64,000 nt of DNA from Deinococcus hopiensis KR-140 (GCA_943327755.2 CALPYF020000017.1:25026-89025); one strand, 5' to 3'; numbered from the stretch's first letter, positions 26,192 to 34,919 are shown. The notes: a model not told the origin generated them from the sequence alone. Program-made: numbers and translations.

Positions 26192-26959
26192 ATGAAGCGT
26201 TTCGTGATGATTGCGGCGGTGCTGGGCGTGGCGGTGGCGGGCGTGTCGCAGGCGGCGACGGTGGCCGAGGTGAAGAAGAAGGGCGTGCTGGTGCTGGGGA
26301 CGGACCCGACGTTCGCGCCGTTCGAGTTCAAGGGGCCGGACGGAACGATTCAGGGCTTCGAGATCGATCTGGCGCGGGCGGTGGCGAAGGATCTGGGCGT
26401 GCGGCTGGAGATCCGCGCGGTGGGGTTCGGGGCGTTGATGCCGCAGGCGGTCACGTCGGGCCGGGTGGACATGGCGATCAGTGCGATCACGATCACGCCG
26501 GAGCGGGCGAAGGTGGTGTCGTTCAGTCAGCCGTACTTCCGGTCGGCGCAGGTGTTCATCGTGCGGGCCGGGAATCCCGGGAAGTTCGCGTGGCCCGCGA
26601 GCGTGAAGGGGAAGGTGATCGGTGTGCAGGGGAACACGACGGGGCAGTTCGTGGCGAACGACACGCTGAAACCGAAGGGCGCGACGCTGAAGGTGTATGA
26701 CGATTTCGCGGCGGGACTGGCGGACGTCCGGGCCGGGCGGATCGCGGCGCTGGTCGGGGACGCGCCGACGGTGGATGACCTGAAAAAGCGCCTGCCGGGG
26801 CAGTTCGAGCAGGCCGGGAAGGACCTGGCGGCCGAGGATTACGGCATGGTGTTCAGGAAGGGCAGTGATCTCGCGGCCGCCGCGAACAGGACGCTGGCGC
26901 GCCTGAAAGCCAGCGGGGAGTACCAGAAATTGCTGAACAGGTGGATCGTGCAGAAGTAA
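26192..26959 (+). CDS. Amino-acid ABC transporter substrate-binding protein
   Basis: This 255-residue family 3 solute-binding protein has a signal peptide (to about residue 22), FEFKGPDGTIQGFEIDLARAVA near 45, and the RVDMAISAITITPERA hallmark near 90. It binds a polar amino acid outside the membrane. TATGCT (26180-26185) lies 6 bases before the ATG. A matching permease lies at 27983 on the same strand, but an SMR gene pair on the other strand stands between them. Confidence 0.9.
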   Translation: MKRFVMIAAVLGVAVAGVSQAATVAEVKKKGVLVLGTDPTFAPFEFKGPDGTIQGFEIDLARAVAKDLGVRLEIRAVGFGALMPQAVTSGRVDMAISAITITPERAKVVSFSQPYFRSAQVFIVRAGNPGKFAWPASVKGKVIGVQGNTTGQFVANDTLKPKGATLKVYDDFAAGLADVRAGRIAALVGDAPTVDDLKKRLPGQFEQAGKDLAAEDYGMVFRKGSDLAAAANRTLARLKASGEYQKLLNRWIVQK

Positions 26960-26965
26960 CGGCGT

Positions 26966-27018
26966 CAGCGGGGGCCGGAGGGGAGGTGGGGTGTCCACCG
27001 GACCTCCGGCCCCCGCTG
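26966..27018. terminator. Bidirectional terminator-like hairpin
   Basis: A perfect 16 bp stem (26966-26981 with 27003-27018) lies between the convergent binding-protein and SMR genes. The U-tract is weak (TATTTGGG), but the stem is very stable. Confidence 0.65.
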
Positions 27019-27030
27019 TATTTGGGGGTG

Positions 27031-27354
27031 TTACGGGGTGAGGCTGAGGACAGCAAGACTGCCGAGGATCAGGGCGAGTCCTGCCCAGCCGGTAGGGGTC
27101 AGGCGAGCGCCGTCGATGCGCCTGCTGAGCAGGGCGGTGGTGACGATGCCCAGACCGCCCCAGAGGGCGTAGGCGACGGCGACCGGCAGGTCGCGCGCGG
27201 CGAGGCCGATCAGGCTGAAGGCGGCCAGGACGGTCAGGACGGCGCCCACGAAGTACGCGGGCCGGGCGAGACCGTCGCTGCGTTTCAGGAGGAGGTTCGC
27301 CAAGACGTCCAGCGCAGCGGCGCCGAGGATCAGGAGGGCGGTGGCAGCCGTCAT
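27031..27354 (-). CDS. Small multidrug resistance family transporter, subunit 2
   Basis: This 107-residue protein has four helices in SMR style (ALDVLANLLLKRSDG; AYALWGGLGIVTTALLS). The usual catalytic Glu in helix 1 is replaced by Asp in the AALDVLAN segment, as seen in some heteromeric SMR partners. The ATG overlaps the stop of the first SMR gene (ATGA), indicating coupled synthesis of a heterodimer. Confidence 0.85.
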   Translation of the reverse strand: MTAATALLILGAAALDVLANLLLKRSDGLARPAYFVGAVLTVLAAFSLIGLAARDLPVAVAYALWGGLGIVTTALLSRRIDGARLTPTGWAGLALILGSLAVLSLTP

Positions 27355-27773
27355 GCGGGCTGCCCCCCGGTGGGTGCGGGGCGGGCCGGTTGGTCTGCTG
27401 TGGTCTGCGCGTCTGCCGTGGGCTGTGCGTCCGTGGTGGACTGCCCGGTGGTGGGGTGCCGGGTGCCGCGGCTCAGAAGGGCGCTGCCGAGCAGCAGGCC
27501 ACCCAGCGCCAGCAGGTGCGCGGGGGGCAGGTGTTCACCCAGCAGCGTGGCGCCCAGGACGGTCAGGCTCAGGAGGCCCAGCGCTTCCCAGGTGGCGAAG
27601 GCCACAGCGACCGGGATCTGCCGGAACGCGCGGGAGAGCAGGTAGAACGCGCCGGTCAGCTGGGCGTACGTGAGCAGCGTGTGCGTCAGCGGCTGGTCGT
27701 GCAGGTGTTTCAGGCTGAGGGTGCCGCTGACCTCCAGGGCAATCGCGGTCAGGAGGTACAGCCAGGCGCGCAT
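27351..27773 (-). CDS. Small multidrug resistance family transporter, subunit 1
   Basis: This 140-residue SMR protein retains the membrane-embedded Glu (TAIALEVSGTLSLK) and FATWEALGLLSLTVLG in helix 3. About 35 extra hydrophilic Thr/Ala/Gln/Pro residues follow helix 4, which is unusual for the family. The ATG at 27773 has GGAAGGTG upstream; the longer frame is not supported. It pairs with the next gene like EbrAB or MdtIJ. The substrate could be cationic drugs, polyamines or guanidinium. Confidence 0.83.
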   Translation of the reverse strand: MRAWLYLLTAIALEVSGTLSLKHLHDQPLTHTLLTYAQLTGAFYLLSRAFRQIPVAVAFATWEALGLLSLTVLGATLLGEHLPPAHLLALGGLLLGSALLSRGTRHPTTGQSTTDAQPTADAQTTADQPARPAPTGGQPA

Positions 27774-27915
27774 GGGTGGATCACCTTCCGTGGGGCGTGG
27801 GGGTGGTCGGGGCCGCCCCGGGCTTCTGCCGTTCAGCGTACCGGGTCGTGTGGCGGGGATGGGGTGAGGATGCACGTTTCGTGAAGGGGGGACGCGGGCG
27901 GGGCAGGTTCTGTCC

Positions 27916-27982
27916 TATGGTGTGGCGGTGATGGTGTCCGCGTGATGGTTCTCAGTGGTGTCGTGTCCGGCGGGGCGCGCCT

Positions 27983-27986
<4 letters not shown>
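27916..27986 (+). promoter_or_regulatory. Leader of the amino-acid permease with two tiny coupled ORFs
   Basis: TATGGT (27916-27921) is followed after 6 bases by GTG (27928), which opens a 5-codon ORF ending TGA at 27943-27945. The A of that stop begins an ATG (27945) that opens a 13-codon ORF. That ORF ends at 27984-27986 and overlaps the permease GTG start as GTGA. The layout suggests stepwise translational coupling, but this is inference from sequence only. Confidence 0.4.
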
Positions 27987-28678
<692 letters not shown>

Positions 28679-28810
28679 TACGGACTCCGGTTGAAAGGTT
28701 TGCAAAATCTTTCAACCCGAGCGGAGCGAGGAGGAGAGAAACGGGTTCCGGTCGTGGAGTTGACAACCCGGTGTGGTTCCGGGTTGTCAACGAAACAAAC
28801 GGAATCCGTA
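28679..28810. mobile_element. Structured MITE-like element, copy A
   Basis: This 132 bp element has terminal inverted repeats TACGGACTCCG and CGGAATCCGTA. It contains hairpin 1 (GGTTGAAAG/CTTTCAACC, 28689-28717) and hairpin 2 (13 bp, 28759-28771 with 28779-28791). It is flanked by TGA on both sides (28676-28678 and 28811-28813), the left one being the permease stop codon. It has no coding capacity. Related copies are at 47987-48081 and 52999-53132. Confidence 0.75.
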
Positions 28811-28832
28811 TGAGCGCGGGCTGAGCGAAGAG

Positions 28833-28855
28833 AGGCGGCATGGGCCGCCTTTTTT
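28833..28855 (+). terminator. Intrinsic terminator downstream of the permease
   Basis: AGGCGGC pairs with GCCGCCT around a 4 base loop, followed by a T6 run. It ends the permease transcript after reading through the mobile element. Confidence 0.75.
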
Positions 28856-28959
28856 CGTATGTCCGTAGAGGTTGTGGCCTGCTGAGGGGCCGGGGTGGCG
28901 TCGGTGATCTGGCGTGTGGCTTCTGCATGAGGTGGCGCATCGCCACTACGCTCATTCTG

Positions 28960-28992
28960 CTATTTGCGAAATAGGTGACATTGTTCTATAAT
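28960..28992 (+). promoter_or_regulatory. Consensus sigma-A promoter with overlapping palindrome, no assigned gene
   Basis: TTGCGA (28964-28969), a 17 base spacer and TATAAT (28987-28992) form the best promoter in the window. The perfect palindrome CTATTT-GCG-AAATAG (28960-28974) covers the -35 and looks like a repressor site. Downstream to 29354 there is no convincing ORF. The product may be a non-coding RNA or the relic of a lost gene. Confidence 0.65.
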
Positions 28993-29342
28993 TTACATAG
29001 TCGTCAGGGCACCCCTGACCGACCCTGAAACCCCGATTCAATCCACGTTCCACCCCAACCCTTCACCCCAGCCGCGCCTGAGGTGAACGGCGTTCCACGC
29101 CCACTGGCGGCCCAAAACGGGTGACATCCCGCTTCGCTGGCCGCGCCACCTCCCACATCCACAGTCGGCCCAGACCATCCGGCACCCCACGGACACCGGA
29201 CAGGCCGCGACTGGAGTCTTATTATGTTTTCAACGTATTTTTTGATCTGGGTCTTCCGCCTGTTCACCGACACCGCCCATGGGCCGGACTCACCACTCCT
29301 GGCAGTTGACGACGATCGGCCCCGCCTCTGACACCAAGCCGC
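28993..29342. other. Gene-free stretch downstream of an orphan promoter
   Basis: These 350 bases show no credible coding potential: the longest forward ORF (62 codons at 29121-29309) lacks a ribosome site and family features. They contain GTCAGGGCACCCCTGAC near 29002-29020, a hairpin at the expected RNA 5' end, and an AT-rich patch at 29219-29250 ending in a T6 run. An ncRNA is possible. Confidence 0.4.
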
Positions 29343-29354
29343 TAATCTCTCGCT

Positions 29355-30950
29355 GTGCCCGATGCCCTCATCCCGCTCCGTCAACTGCTGCTCCGTGACG
29401 ACGCAGAGGGAACGCTGAATCACCTGATCCAGGCGGCACAACACGCCCCCAGGGCAGCGGACGTCCTGCCACTCATCGCGGCCCTGCCGGAGGTACCGCG
29501 GGACTGGATCAGCAGTGAACTGGGCGGTCTCGCCCTGGCCTGGCTGTACTTCCGGGGCATGCAGCACCGCCAGCTCGACGAACTGTTGGATGTCAGACCC
29601 TCCGGGCAGCTCCTCCCGTTCCGGGCGCACCTGCACCTGATTCACCGGCGCAGCGAACTGGCCCTGAACCTCGCGCGGTTCAGCGTCCTGCACGCACCCG
29701 ACGGCCCCACCCGTTCGCTGACCCTCACGCAGCTGGCGGGTGCAGCCGCCATGCTCGATCACCCCCACTGGAAGGAGCTGTACCGGCTCCAGATTGCTCA
29801 GGCGCTTCCCCACTACCGGGGGATGGCCCGCGTTCAGTTCGCCTTCGACCTGCAACACCATCAGGAAGTGGGCGAGGCGACCACCGAACTGACGCGGGCG
29901 CTGGGTGACCTGCGGCACGACCCGACGTCCTCTACCTATATCTACCGGTCACTCGTATCTATCGCTCTCGATACCAGTCAACCGGGCGCAGCGCTGACTG
30001 CCCTGCGAAAGGCGGAAGCAATCGCTCAGGACGGCCTGCTCGCTTCAGAACTGTTCCTGCAGCGGGCACTGCTGACCCTGAACCTGACTCAGTATCCCGT
30101 CGCCATCCAGACGGCGACCTCAGCCCGTGAGCACGTCTCCGCTCCGGATCGGCTGGCCACAACGCTGGTCACGGGAGCGAAGGCCCTAGCGCTCATGGGG
30201 CAGACGTTCGAAGCCGTCCTGATGGCGCAGGAGGCGGCCGCGCTGCACCGGGTGCTGGACTCGGGGCGGCACGCGATCCTCAATTACCTGGCGCTGGCGT
30301 ACCTGCACGCGGGGGATCTGCCGCGCGCCCAGGAGGCGCTGAGCCGCGCGGACAGTTACTCACAGCATGCGGGCACCCTCTCCTGGCTGGCCCGCGCAGA
30401 GTGCGCCCGGCAGGCGGGGGGCGGGCCGCTGCCGCCGGGTGACGGCATCCGCGCGCAGCTGGCGACGTTGCGGTGGTCGTGGGTGCGCGCGTACCTGCCC
30501 GCGCTGCTGGAGCAGTACGCGGTGGTGACATTCGCGCCGCCGGAGTGGACGGTGCGGGTCAGCCTGGCCGGGCCGGTGCGGGTGTGGATGTCCGGGGACG
30601 AGTTGCCGCTGCGCTCCACGCGGCCCGAGGCGGGCCTGCTGGCGCTGCTGGTGACGGCGGGCGGGCAGGTGTCGCGCGAGCGGGCGCTGGACGCGCTGGA
30701 CCTGCCGGGGAAGACGCCGACGGCGCGGCGCAAGGCGCTGAGTGCGGCGGTCGCGGCCCTGCGGGAGCTGCTGGGCTGGCCAGGGGCGCTGACGGTGGAC
30801 GGGGGCGTGCTGCGCCTGTCGGACGCGCCGCGCTGGGAGGAGCCCTCCATGCCGGGGCGGGGGCGGGAGGATTTCTTCTGCGAGGGCCGCTTCGATCCGT
30901 GGGTGCTGGAGTGGCGGGAGGAACGGGCGCTGGCCGGAGAGCCGGATTGA
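29355..30950 (+). CDS. TPR-like protein with C-terminal winged helix (SARP/BTAD-like)
   Basis: This 531-residue protein consists mostly of helical repeats (about 20-380). The C-terminal region (about 395-490, VRVSLAGPVRVWMSG then STRPEAGLLALLVTAGGQVSRERAL) has the OmpR-type winged helix found in SARP-like regulators, here at the C-terminal instead of the N-terminal end. A role as transcriptional regulator is inferred. The GTG at 29355 has TAATCT (29343-29348) 6 bases upstream. Codon use before about 30,230 is less GC-biased than after it, so the two halves may have different histories. Confidence 0.65.
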   Translation: MPDALIPLRQLLLRDDAEGTLNHLIQAAQHAPRAADVLPLIAALPEVPRDWISSELGGLALAWLYFRGMQHRQLDELLDVRPSGQLLPFRAHLHLIHRRSELALNLARFSVLHAPDGPTRSLTLTQLAGAAAMLDHPHWKELYRLQIAQALPHYRGMARVQFAFDLQHHQEVGEATTELTRALGDLRHDPTSSTYIYRSLVSIALDTSQPGAALTALRKAEAIAQDGLLASELFLQRALLTLNLTQYPVAIQTATSAREHVSAPDRLATTLVTGAKALALMGQTFEAVLMAQEAAALHRVLDSGRHAILNYLALAYLHAGDLPRAQEALSRADSYSQHAGTLSWLARAECARQAGGGPLPPGDGIRAQLATLRWSWVRAYLPALLEQYAVVTFAPPEWTVRVSLAGPVRVWMSGDELPLRSTRPEAGLLALLVTAGGQVSRERALDALDLPGKTPTARRKALSAAVAALRELLGWPGALTVDGGVLRLSDAPRWEEPSMPGRGREDFFCEGRFDPWVLEWREERALAGEPD

Positions 30951-31017
30951 CCACTATTGATAGGGTATTCTCATAAATACGGACGTTCTGCGGACACCCG
31001 CTCCGCAGACTGGACGC
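30947..31017 (+). promoter_or_regulatory. Promoter region of the WYL regulator
   Basis: An AT-rich patch contains TATTCT (30966-30971), a GTATT-CTCATA-AATAC dyad (30965-30980), a candidate operator, and a CTGCGGA/TCCGCAG hairpin (30988-31008) in the leader. No well-spaced -35 can be assigned. Confidence 0.45.
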
Positions 31018-32019
31018 ATGACCTCCGACGAGCAGCCCGAGCGTGCCCAGAGCCCCGTCCAGCGCCTGTTCCTCCTGGCCCGCCTGCTGCGCGCCCGGCC
31101 GCACACCGTCGCGGAACTCGCGGCGGCCACCGGGCAGACCCTGGCCGTCACGGCGCGCGACCTGCACGAACTGCAGAGCCTGGAACCCGGGCTGCGCGTC
31201 CTGCCCGGCCCGCCCCAGGGGTACGTGATCGGCACGCCGGACCTCGACGACGCGGCGCGACTGACCCTACTGCGCGGCCTGGACGCCCTCGCGGCGCGCG
31301 GCAGCGAACCGGCGGCCAGCCTCGCCCCGCTGCGCGCCGCCCTGACCGACGCGCTGCCCGCACACGTCCGCGCCGCCCTGCCCCGCACCACGGGCGCGGC
31401 TCGCCCCGCCGCCTCCGACCTCGCCCTGAACGCTGTCACGCAGGCATGGCTGGCCTGCCGCCCCATCCGCTTCAAGGAATGGCAGCCCGGCACGCGGCGC
31501 GCCGCGCGGCTGCACCCCCTGCGCATCGAGGCGCACCCGGTCAGCGGCGACCTGCTCGTCGTGGGCCGCGACCCCGACCACGCGGGCGAGGTCCGCACGT
31601 ACCGCCTGAGCCGCATGCTGCACGTCACGCCCGAGGCAGGCACCTTCACGCCCGACCCCCTCGACCCGGGGCAGGTGCCCGCGCTGCCCGTCACGCTGCT
31701 GACCACCCAGGCAGCGGACAGTGTGACGGTCACCCTGCGCTTCACGGGCGAGGCGGCATTCCGCGTGCTGGAAGGCGGCCACGCCTGCCTGGGCGAACCG
31801 AGCATCAACCCGGACGGCAGCGTGGACGCGCCCCTGCTCGTCCCGCACGACGCCGGGGGCGCGCCCCGCAGCGTCCTCCCGTGGCTGCTGTCCTGGGGGC
31901 CGCAGGTGCAGGTGCTCGGCCCGGACGGGGTGCGCGCCGCGTGGCAGCGCCTGACGCGCGAGGCCGCCGAGGTCGCCGCGCAGACCCCCACCCGTTTCGT
32001 GCAGCACGGCGCGGCCTGA
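31018..32019 (+). CDS. WYL-domain transcriptional regulator
   Basis: This 333-residue protein has an N-terminal helix-turn-helix (about 12-65: RLFLLARLLRARPHTVAELAAATGQT), a middle WYL domain (about 145-200: RPIRFKEWQPGTRRAARLHPLRIEAH with HPVSGDLLVVGRD) and a WCX-like C-terminal extension. WYL regulators often respond to nucleic-acid ligands or DNA damage; this one is a stand-alone gene, so its targets are unknown. It is convergent with the TipA-like gene. Confidence 0.85.
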   Translation: MTSDEQPERAQSPVQRLFLLARLLRARPHTVAELAAATGQTLAVTARDLHELQSLEPGLRVLPGPPQGYVIGTPDLDDAARLTLLRGLDALAARGSEPAASLAPLRAALTDALPAHVRAALPRTTGAARPAASDLALNAVTQAWLACRPIRFKEWQPGTRRAARLHPLRIEAHPVSGDLLVVGRDPDHAGEVRTYRLSRMLHVTPEAGTFTPDPLDPGQVPALPVTLLTTQAADSVTVTLRFTGEAAFRVLEGGHACLGEPSINPDGSVDAPLLVPHDAGGAPRSVLPWLLSWGPQVQVLGPDGVRAAWQRLTREAAEVAAQTPTRFVQHGAA

Positions 32020-32050
32020 CCGGCAGGCGTGGGCCCCTCTGCCCCGTTCC

Positions 32051-32473
32051 TTACCCGTCCTGCGCGTCGGCCCAGGCAGTGACCGCCGCAGTCTGGTACG
32101 CGGCCAGCCCGGCCCGTGCCCGGTCGATGTTGCGCGTGAACCGCTCGTCCGCCACCCACATCTGCGCCAGTCCGCGCATCATCTGCGCCGACGCGTCGTA
32201 GTACGCGCCGCTGATGTGCGCGCGGTGCCGCGCCGCGACCCCCTGCGCCCGGCCGTCCGTGGCGGGCACGCCCGCGTCCATCAGCTCCACGTATGCGGCG
32301 GTGATGCCGTCCATCTCCGCGCGGATGCGCGCCCAGTCCGCCCTGCTGTACCGGGCGGTTCGCGCGGCACTCTGGCGGTAGGCGTCCGTGTCGCCCCAGC
32401 GTTCGCGGGCCTCGGCCTCGTAGTGCGCCGGGTCGAACCCGTCGAACACAGCCTTCACGTCCTCGTTGTTCAT
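32051..32473 (-). CDS. Alternative internal product: free TipAS domain
   Basis: The in-frame ATG at 32473 begins MNNEDVKAVFDGFDP at the exact border of the TipAS domain. GAGGAG (32480-32485) lies 6 bases upstream. Streptomyces tipA makes both long and short proteins in this way, the short one sequestering drug. The 140-residue product here is inferred from that precedent plus the visible ribosome site. Confidence 0.55.
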   Translation of the reverse strand: MNNEDVKAVFDGFDPAHYEAEARERWGDTDAYRQSAARTARYSRADWARIRAEMDGITAAYVELMDAGVPATDGRAQGVAARHRAHISGAYYDASAQMMRGLAQMWVADERFTRNIDRARAGLAAYQTAAVTAWADAQDG

Positions 32474-32830
32474 GATGGTCTCCTCTGCCCCGTCCTCCAG
32501 GGTCTTCAGGCGGGCCTGCACCTCGCGCAGCGTGTGCTCGGCGCGGCGCAGGTCCTCGCGCAGCCGCCCGGCGTGGGCACGCAGCGCCTCGCGTTCCAGG
32601 TCCGGCGGGGCGTCCAGCACCCCCGCCACCTCGGCGAGCGGCACGCCCAGCGCCCGCCACGTCAGCACCCGCCGCAGCCGCGCCAGATCACCCGGCGTGT
32701 ACAGGCGGTAATTGCCGTCGCTGCGCTCGGCGGGGCGCAGCAGCCCGATCTCGTCGTAATGGTGCAGGGTGCGCACGCTCACGCCCGTCAGGGCCGCGAC
32801 CTCCCCCACCGTCCAGCGCTGCTCGTCCAG
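32051..32830 (-). CDS. TipA-like MerR regulator with TipAS drug-binding domain
   Basis: This 259-residue protein has a MerR winged helix at the N-terminus (WTVGEVAALTGVSVRTLHHYDEIGLL), a coiled coil (about 75-115) and a C-terminal TipAS domain (about 125-255), which in Streptomyces binds thiopeptide antibiotics. The start must lie before the conserved WTVGEVA. No ATG, GTG or TTG is in frame there, but CTG at 32830 has AGGAGG (32838-32843) 7 bases upstream, so I place a CTG start. An internal ATG (32473) has its own GAGGAG site and would yield TipAS alone. Confidence 0.82.
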   Translation of the reverse strand: MDEQRWTVGEVAALTGVSVRTLHHYDEIGLLRPAERSDGNYRLYTPGDLARLRRVLTWRALGVPLAEVAGVLDAPPDLEREALRAHAGRLREDLRRAEHTLREVQARLKTLEDGAEETIMNNEDVKAVFDGFDPAHYEAEARERWGDTDAYRQSAARTARYSRADWARIRAEMDGITAAYVELMDAGVPATDGRAQGVAARHRAHISGAYYDASAQMMRGLAQMWVADERFTRNIDRARAGLAAYQTAAVTAWADAQDG

Positions 32831-32850
32831 GGTGGAACCTCCTGAGGGGC

Positions 32851-32881
32851 AGCGTAGGCCCTCCCGCCACGTGAGGGTCAA
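32851..32881 (-). promoter_or_regulatory. MerR-type promoter with 19 base spacer
   Basis: On the minus strand TTGACC (32876-32881) and TACGCT (32851-32856) are 19 bases apart, the overlong spacing typical of MerR-activated promoters. A CCCTC-N9-GAGGG dyad lies within the spacer. This fits autoactivation of the TipA-like gene by its own drug-bound product. Confidence 0.7.
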
Positions 32882-32902
32882 GCGGGATGGCAGACTGGGC
32901 AC

Positions 32903-33784
32903 ATGCGCCTGATCGCCGCTGCACCGCTCACCCCGCGCTGGGAGCCGCTCGCGCCGCGCGGGGTCGGGCCGGGCGAGGTGCGCGTCCAGACCCGCCTGAG
33001 TGCCCTGAGTGTCGCCTCCGAACTGAGCGTACTGAGGGACGGACCGTTTCCATCGGCCCTGGGGTATCAGACGCTGGGAACGGTCACGGAAGCCGGGCCG
33101 GGCGTGACGCTGCCGGTGGGCGCGCGGGTCGTGACGACGCTGGGGCACGCGGCGTGGGGCGTGCACGGCGCGTCGCGGGTGATTCCCGTCCCGGACGACG
33201 TGCCGGACCGGGCGGCGCTGAGCGTGATCCTGGCCGAGGAGACCGCCAAGGGCCTGCGCTGCGTGCAGCCTGCGCCCTACGAGCGGGTGCTGGTCGCCGG
33301 GGCGGGTCTGCTGGGGCTGCTGAGCGTGGTGAACCTGACCCGCGCGGGCCACGACGTGAGCGTGATCGAGCCGCGTGCCGACCGGCAGGCCCTCGCCCGG
33401 CAGTTCGGCGCGCACGAGGTCTACGGGCCAGAGGATGCGCCACGGGACGCCTTCGACGTGGGCGTGGAGTGCAGCGCCGCCCCCGCCGGATTCGCCGCGC
33501 TGCTGGATGCCTTGAAACCGCGTGGGCGCTGCGTGGTGCTCTCGGACGGCAACTGGGGCGCGCTGACCCTGACGCCGGACTTCCACCGCAAGGAACTGAG
33601 CGTCGTGGCGTCCAGTGACGGCGAGGACTACGCCGCGCACGCCCGCTGGTGGTGGCGAAATGTCAGTCCGGTGCTGGAGGCGCTGTACCCGGTGACGGTG
33701 GCGGCCGCCGATCTGCCGGACCTGTACGCCCGCCTGAGCACGCCGGACCGACCCGTGAGTGCACTGGTGGAGTGGATTCCGTAG
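32903..33784 (+). CDS. MDR-superfamily (zinc-type alcohol dehydrogenase-like) oxidoreductase
   Basis: This 293-residue medium-chain dehydrogenase/reductase has the Rossmann motif VLVAGAGLLGLLSVV (about 130-145) and VGARVVTTLGHAAWG near 75. The structural zinc cysteines are absent and the N-terminal part is short, so it is a divergent, possibly quinone-reductase-like member. It diverges from the TipA-like regulator across 72 bases. CAGACT 6 bases before the ATG is a weak -10, so regulation by the neighbour is possible. Confidence 0.78.
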   Translation: MRLIAAAPLTPRWEPLAPRGVGPGEVRVQTRLSALSVASELSVLRDGPFPSALGYQTLGTVTEAGPGVTLPVGARVVTTLGHAAWGVHGASRVIPVPDDVPDRAALSVILAEETAKGLRCVQPAPYERVLVAGAGLLGLLSVVNLTRAGHDVSVIEPRADRQALARQFGAHEVYGPEDAPRDAFDVGVECSAAPAGFAALLDALKPRGRCVVLSDGNWGALTLTPDFHRKELSVVASSDGEDYAAHARWWWRNVSPVLEALYPVTVAAADLPDLYARLSTPDRPVSALVEWIP

Positions 33785-33833
33785 CACGTGCAAGGCGCGC
33801 ACGGGTCGGCGCCGACCCGGTAGGCTGCGCGGC

Positions 33834-34565
33834 ATGACGGGTCAGGGGCGGGGATTCGACTGGGGTGCGTTCGGGCGTGGCTTCCGGGTGATGGTGCCGC
33901 TGTGGGCGGGCGTGGTGCCGTTCGCGGTGGCGTACGCGGTGACGGCCCGCGCGGGGGGCCTGAGCGTGTGGGAGACGTGCCTGATGAGCGTGACGGTGTT
34001 CGCCGGGGCGAGTCAGTTCGCGGCGGCCGGGCAGTTCGTGGGTGGGGGCGTGCCGGGGGTGGCGGCGGCGCTGGCGCTGGTGGGGACGACGTTCGTGCTG
34101 AACGCGCGGCACGTGCTGTACGGCCTGAGCCTGTCGCGGCAGCTGCCGCTGAGTCGGTGGCAGCGTGCCGTGACGGCGCAGTTCCTGACGGACGAGACCT
34201 ACGGCATGGTGCTCGTGGCGGGCCCGCGTGATCCGGGCGGTCTGAGCGTGGGGTTCCTACTGGGTGCGGAACTGAGCCTGTTCGCGGCGTGGAACACGGC
34301 GACGCTGCTGGGGGCGCTGGCGGGCGCCGTGTTGCCCGACCCGGACGCGCTGGGTGTGGGGGTGATCTTCCCGCTGGCGTTCCTGGGGTTGCTGGTGCCG
34401 CTGCTGGTGGGCCGAGCCGCGCTACTCGTGGCGCTCGTGTCGGGTCTGGGCGCGTGGGGGCTGGGGCGGGTGCTGCCGGGCGGACTGGTCGTGCTGCTGG
34501 TCGGGGTGGGTGGGGCGCTGCTGGGCGCGCTGATCAGTACGCGGCGGGCGGAGGGCCGCGCGTGA
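33834..34565 (+). CDS. azlC: AzlC-family branched-chain amino-acid exporter, large subunit
   Basis: This 243-residue membrane protein has the AzlC pattern: GFRVMVPLWAGVVPFAVAYAV at the N-terminus, MSVTVFAGASQFAA near 55 and LNARHVLYGLSLS near 88. With AzlD it exports branched-chain amino acids or analogues. TAGGCT (33821-33826) lies 7 bases before the ATG. Its stop overlaps the azlD GTG (GTGA). Confidence 0.92.
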   Translation: MTGQGRGFDWGAFGRGFRVMVPLWAGVVPFAVAYAVTARAGGLSVWETCLMSVTVFAGASQFAAAGQFVGGGVPGVAAALALVGTTFVLNARHVLYGLSLSRQLPLSRWQRAVTAQFLTDETYGMVLVAGPRDPGGLSVGFLLGAELSLFAAWNTATLLGALAGAVLPDPDALGVGVIFPLAFLGLLVPLLVGRAALLVALVSGLGAWGLGRVLPGGLVVLLVGVGGALLGALISTRRAEGRA

Positions 34566-34858
34566 GCGGCTGGCTGATCATCCTGCTCATGTGGGCCGTG
34601 ACGTACGCGGCGCGCTTCGTGGGGCTCAGCCTGGGCCGCCTGGAGTTGCCGCCGTTCTGGCTGGCGTTCCTGCGCTTCGTGCCGGTCAGCGTGTTCGCGG
34701 CGCTGATCGTCCCGGACGTGCTGGGCAGCCCCGAGTGGGCGCGGCGACTGATCGGGGTCACGGTGGGCGGGGCGCTGCTGTGGCGCACCCGGAACCTCGC
34801 GCTGGGCATCCTGGGGGGCTTCGCGGCGTACTGGGCGGCGCGGCTGCTGGGAGCGTAG
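34562..34858 (+). CDS. azlD: AzlD-family transport small subunit
   Basis: This 98-residue protein has three to four helices and the family opening WLIILLMWAVTYAARF. It starts at a GTG that overlaps the azlC stop, so the two subunits are coupled. It ends 61 bases before the PASTA protein gene. Confidence 0.9.
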   Translation: MSGWLIILLMWAVTYAARFVGLSLGRLELPPFWLAFLRFVPVSVFAALIVPDVLGSPEWARRLIGVTVGGALLWRTRNLALGILGGFAAYWAARLLGA

Positions 34859-34919
34859 CCGGGGCGTGTGAGACGGGCCGCCGCGTGCAGGGTGGGGCGC
34901 GCGCTATGCTGAGCGGCGC

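Noticed and set aside
29121..29309. 62-codon ORF downstream of the orphan promoter
   Set aside because: No ribosome site, no leaderless spacing to the -10, Arg/Pro-rich composition; not supported as a gene.
32051..33835. Single 594-codon minus-strand frame covering the TipA-like gene and the MDR gene
   Set aside because: Only the part from 32830 down codes for a real protein; the upstream part is antisense to the MDR dehydrogenase, which has a clear Rossmann motif and its own start.
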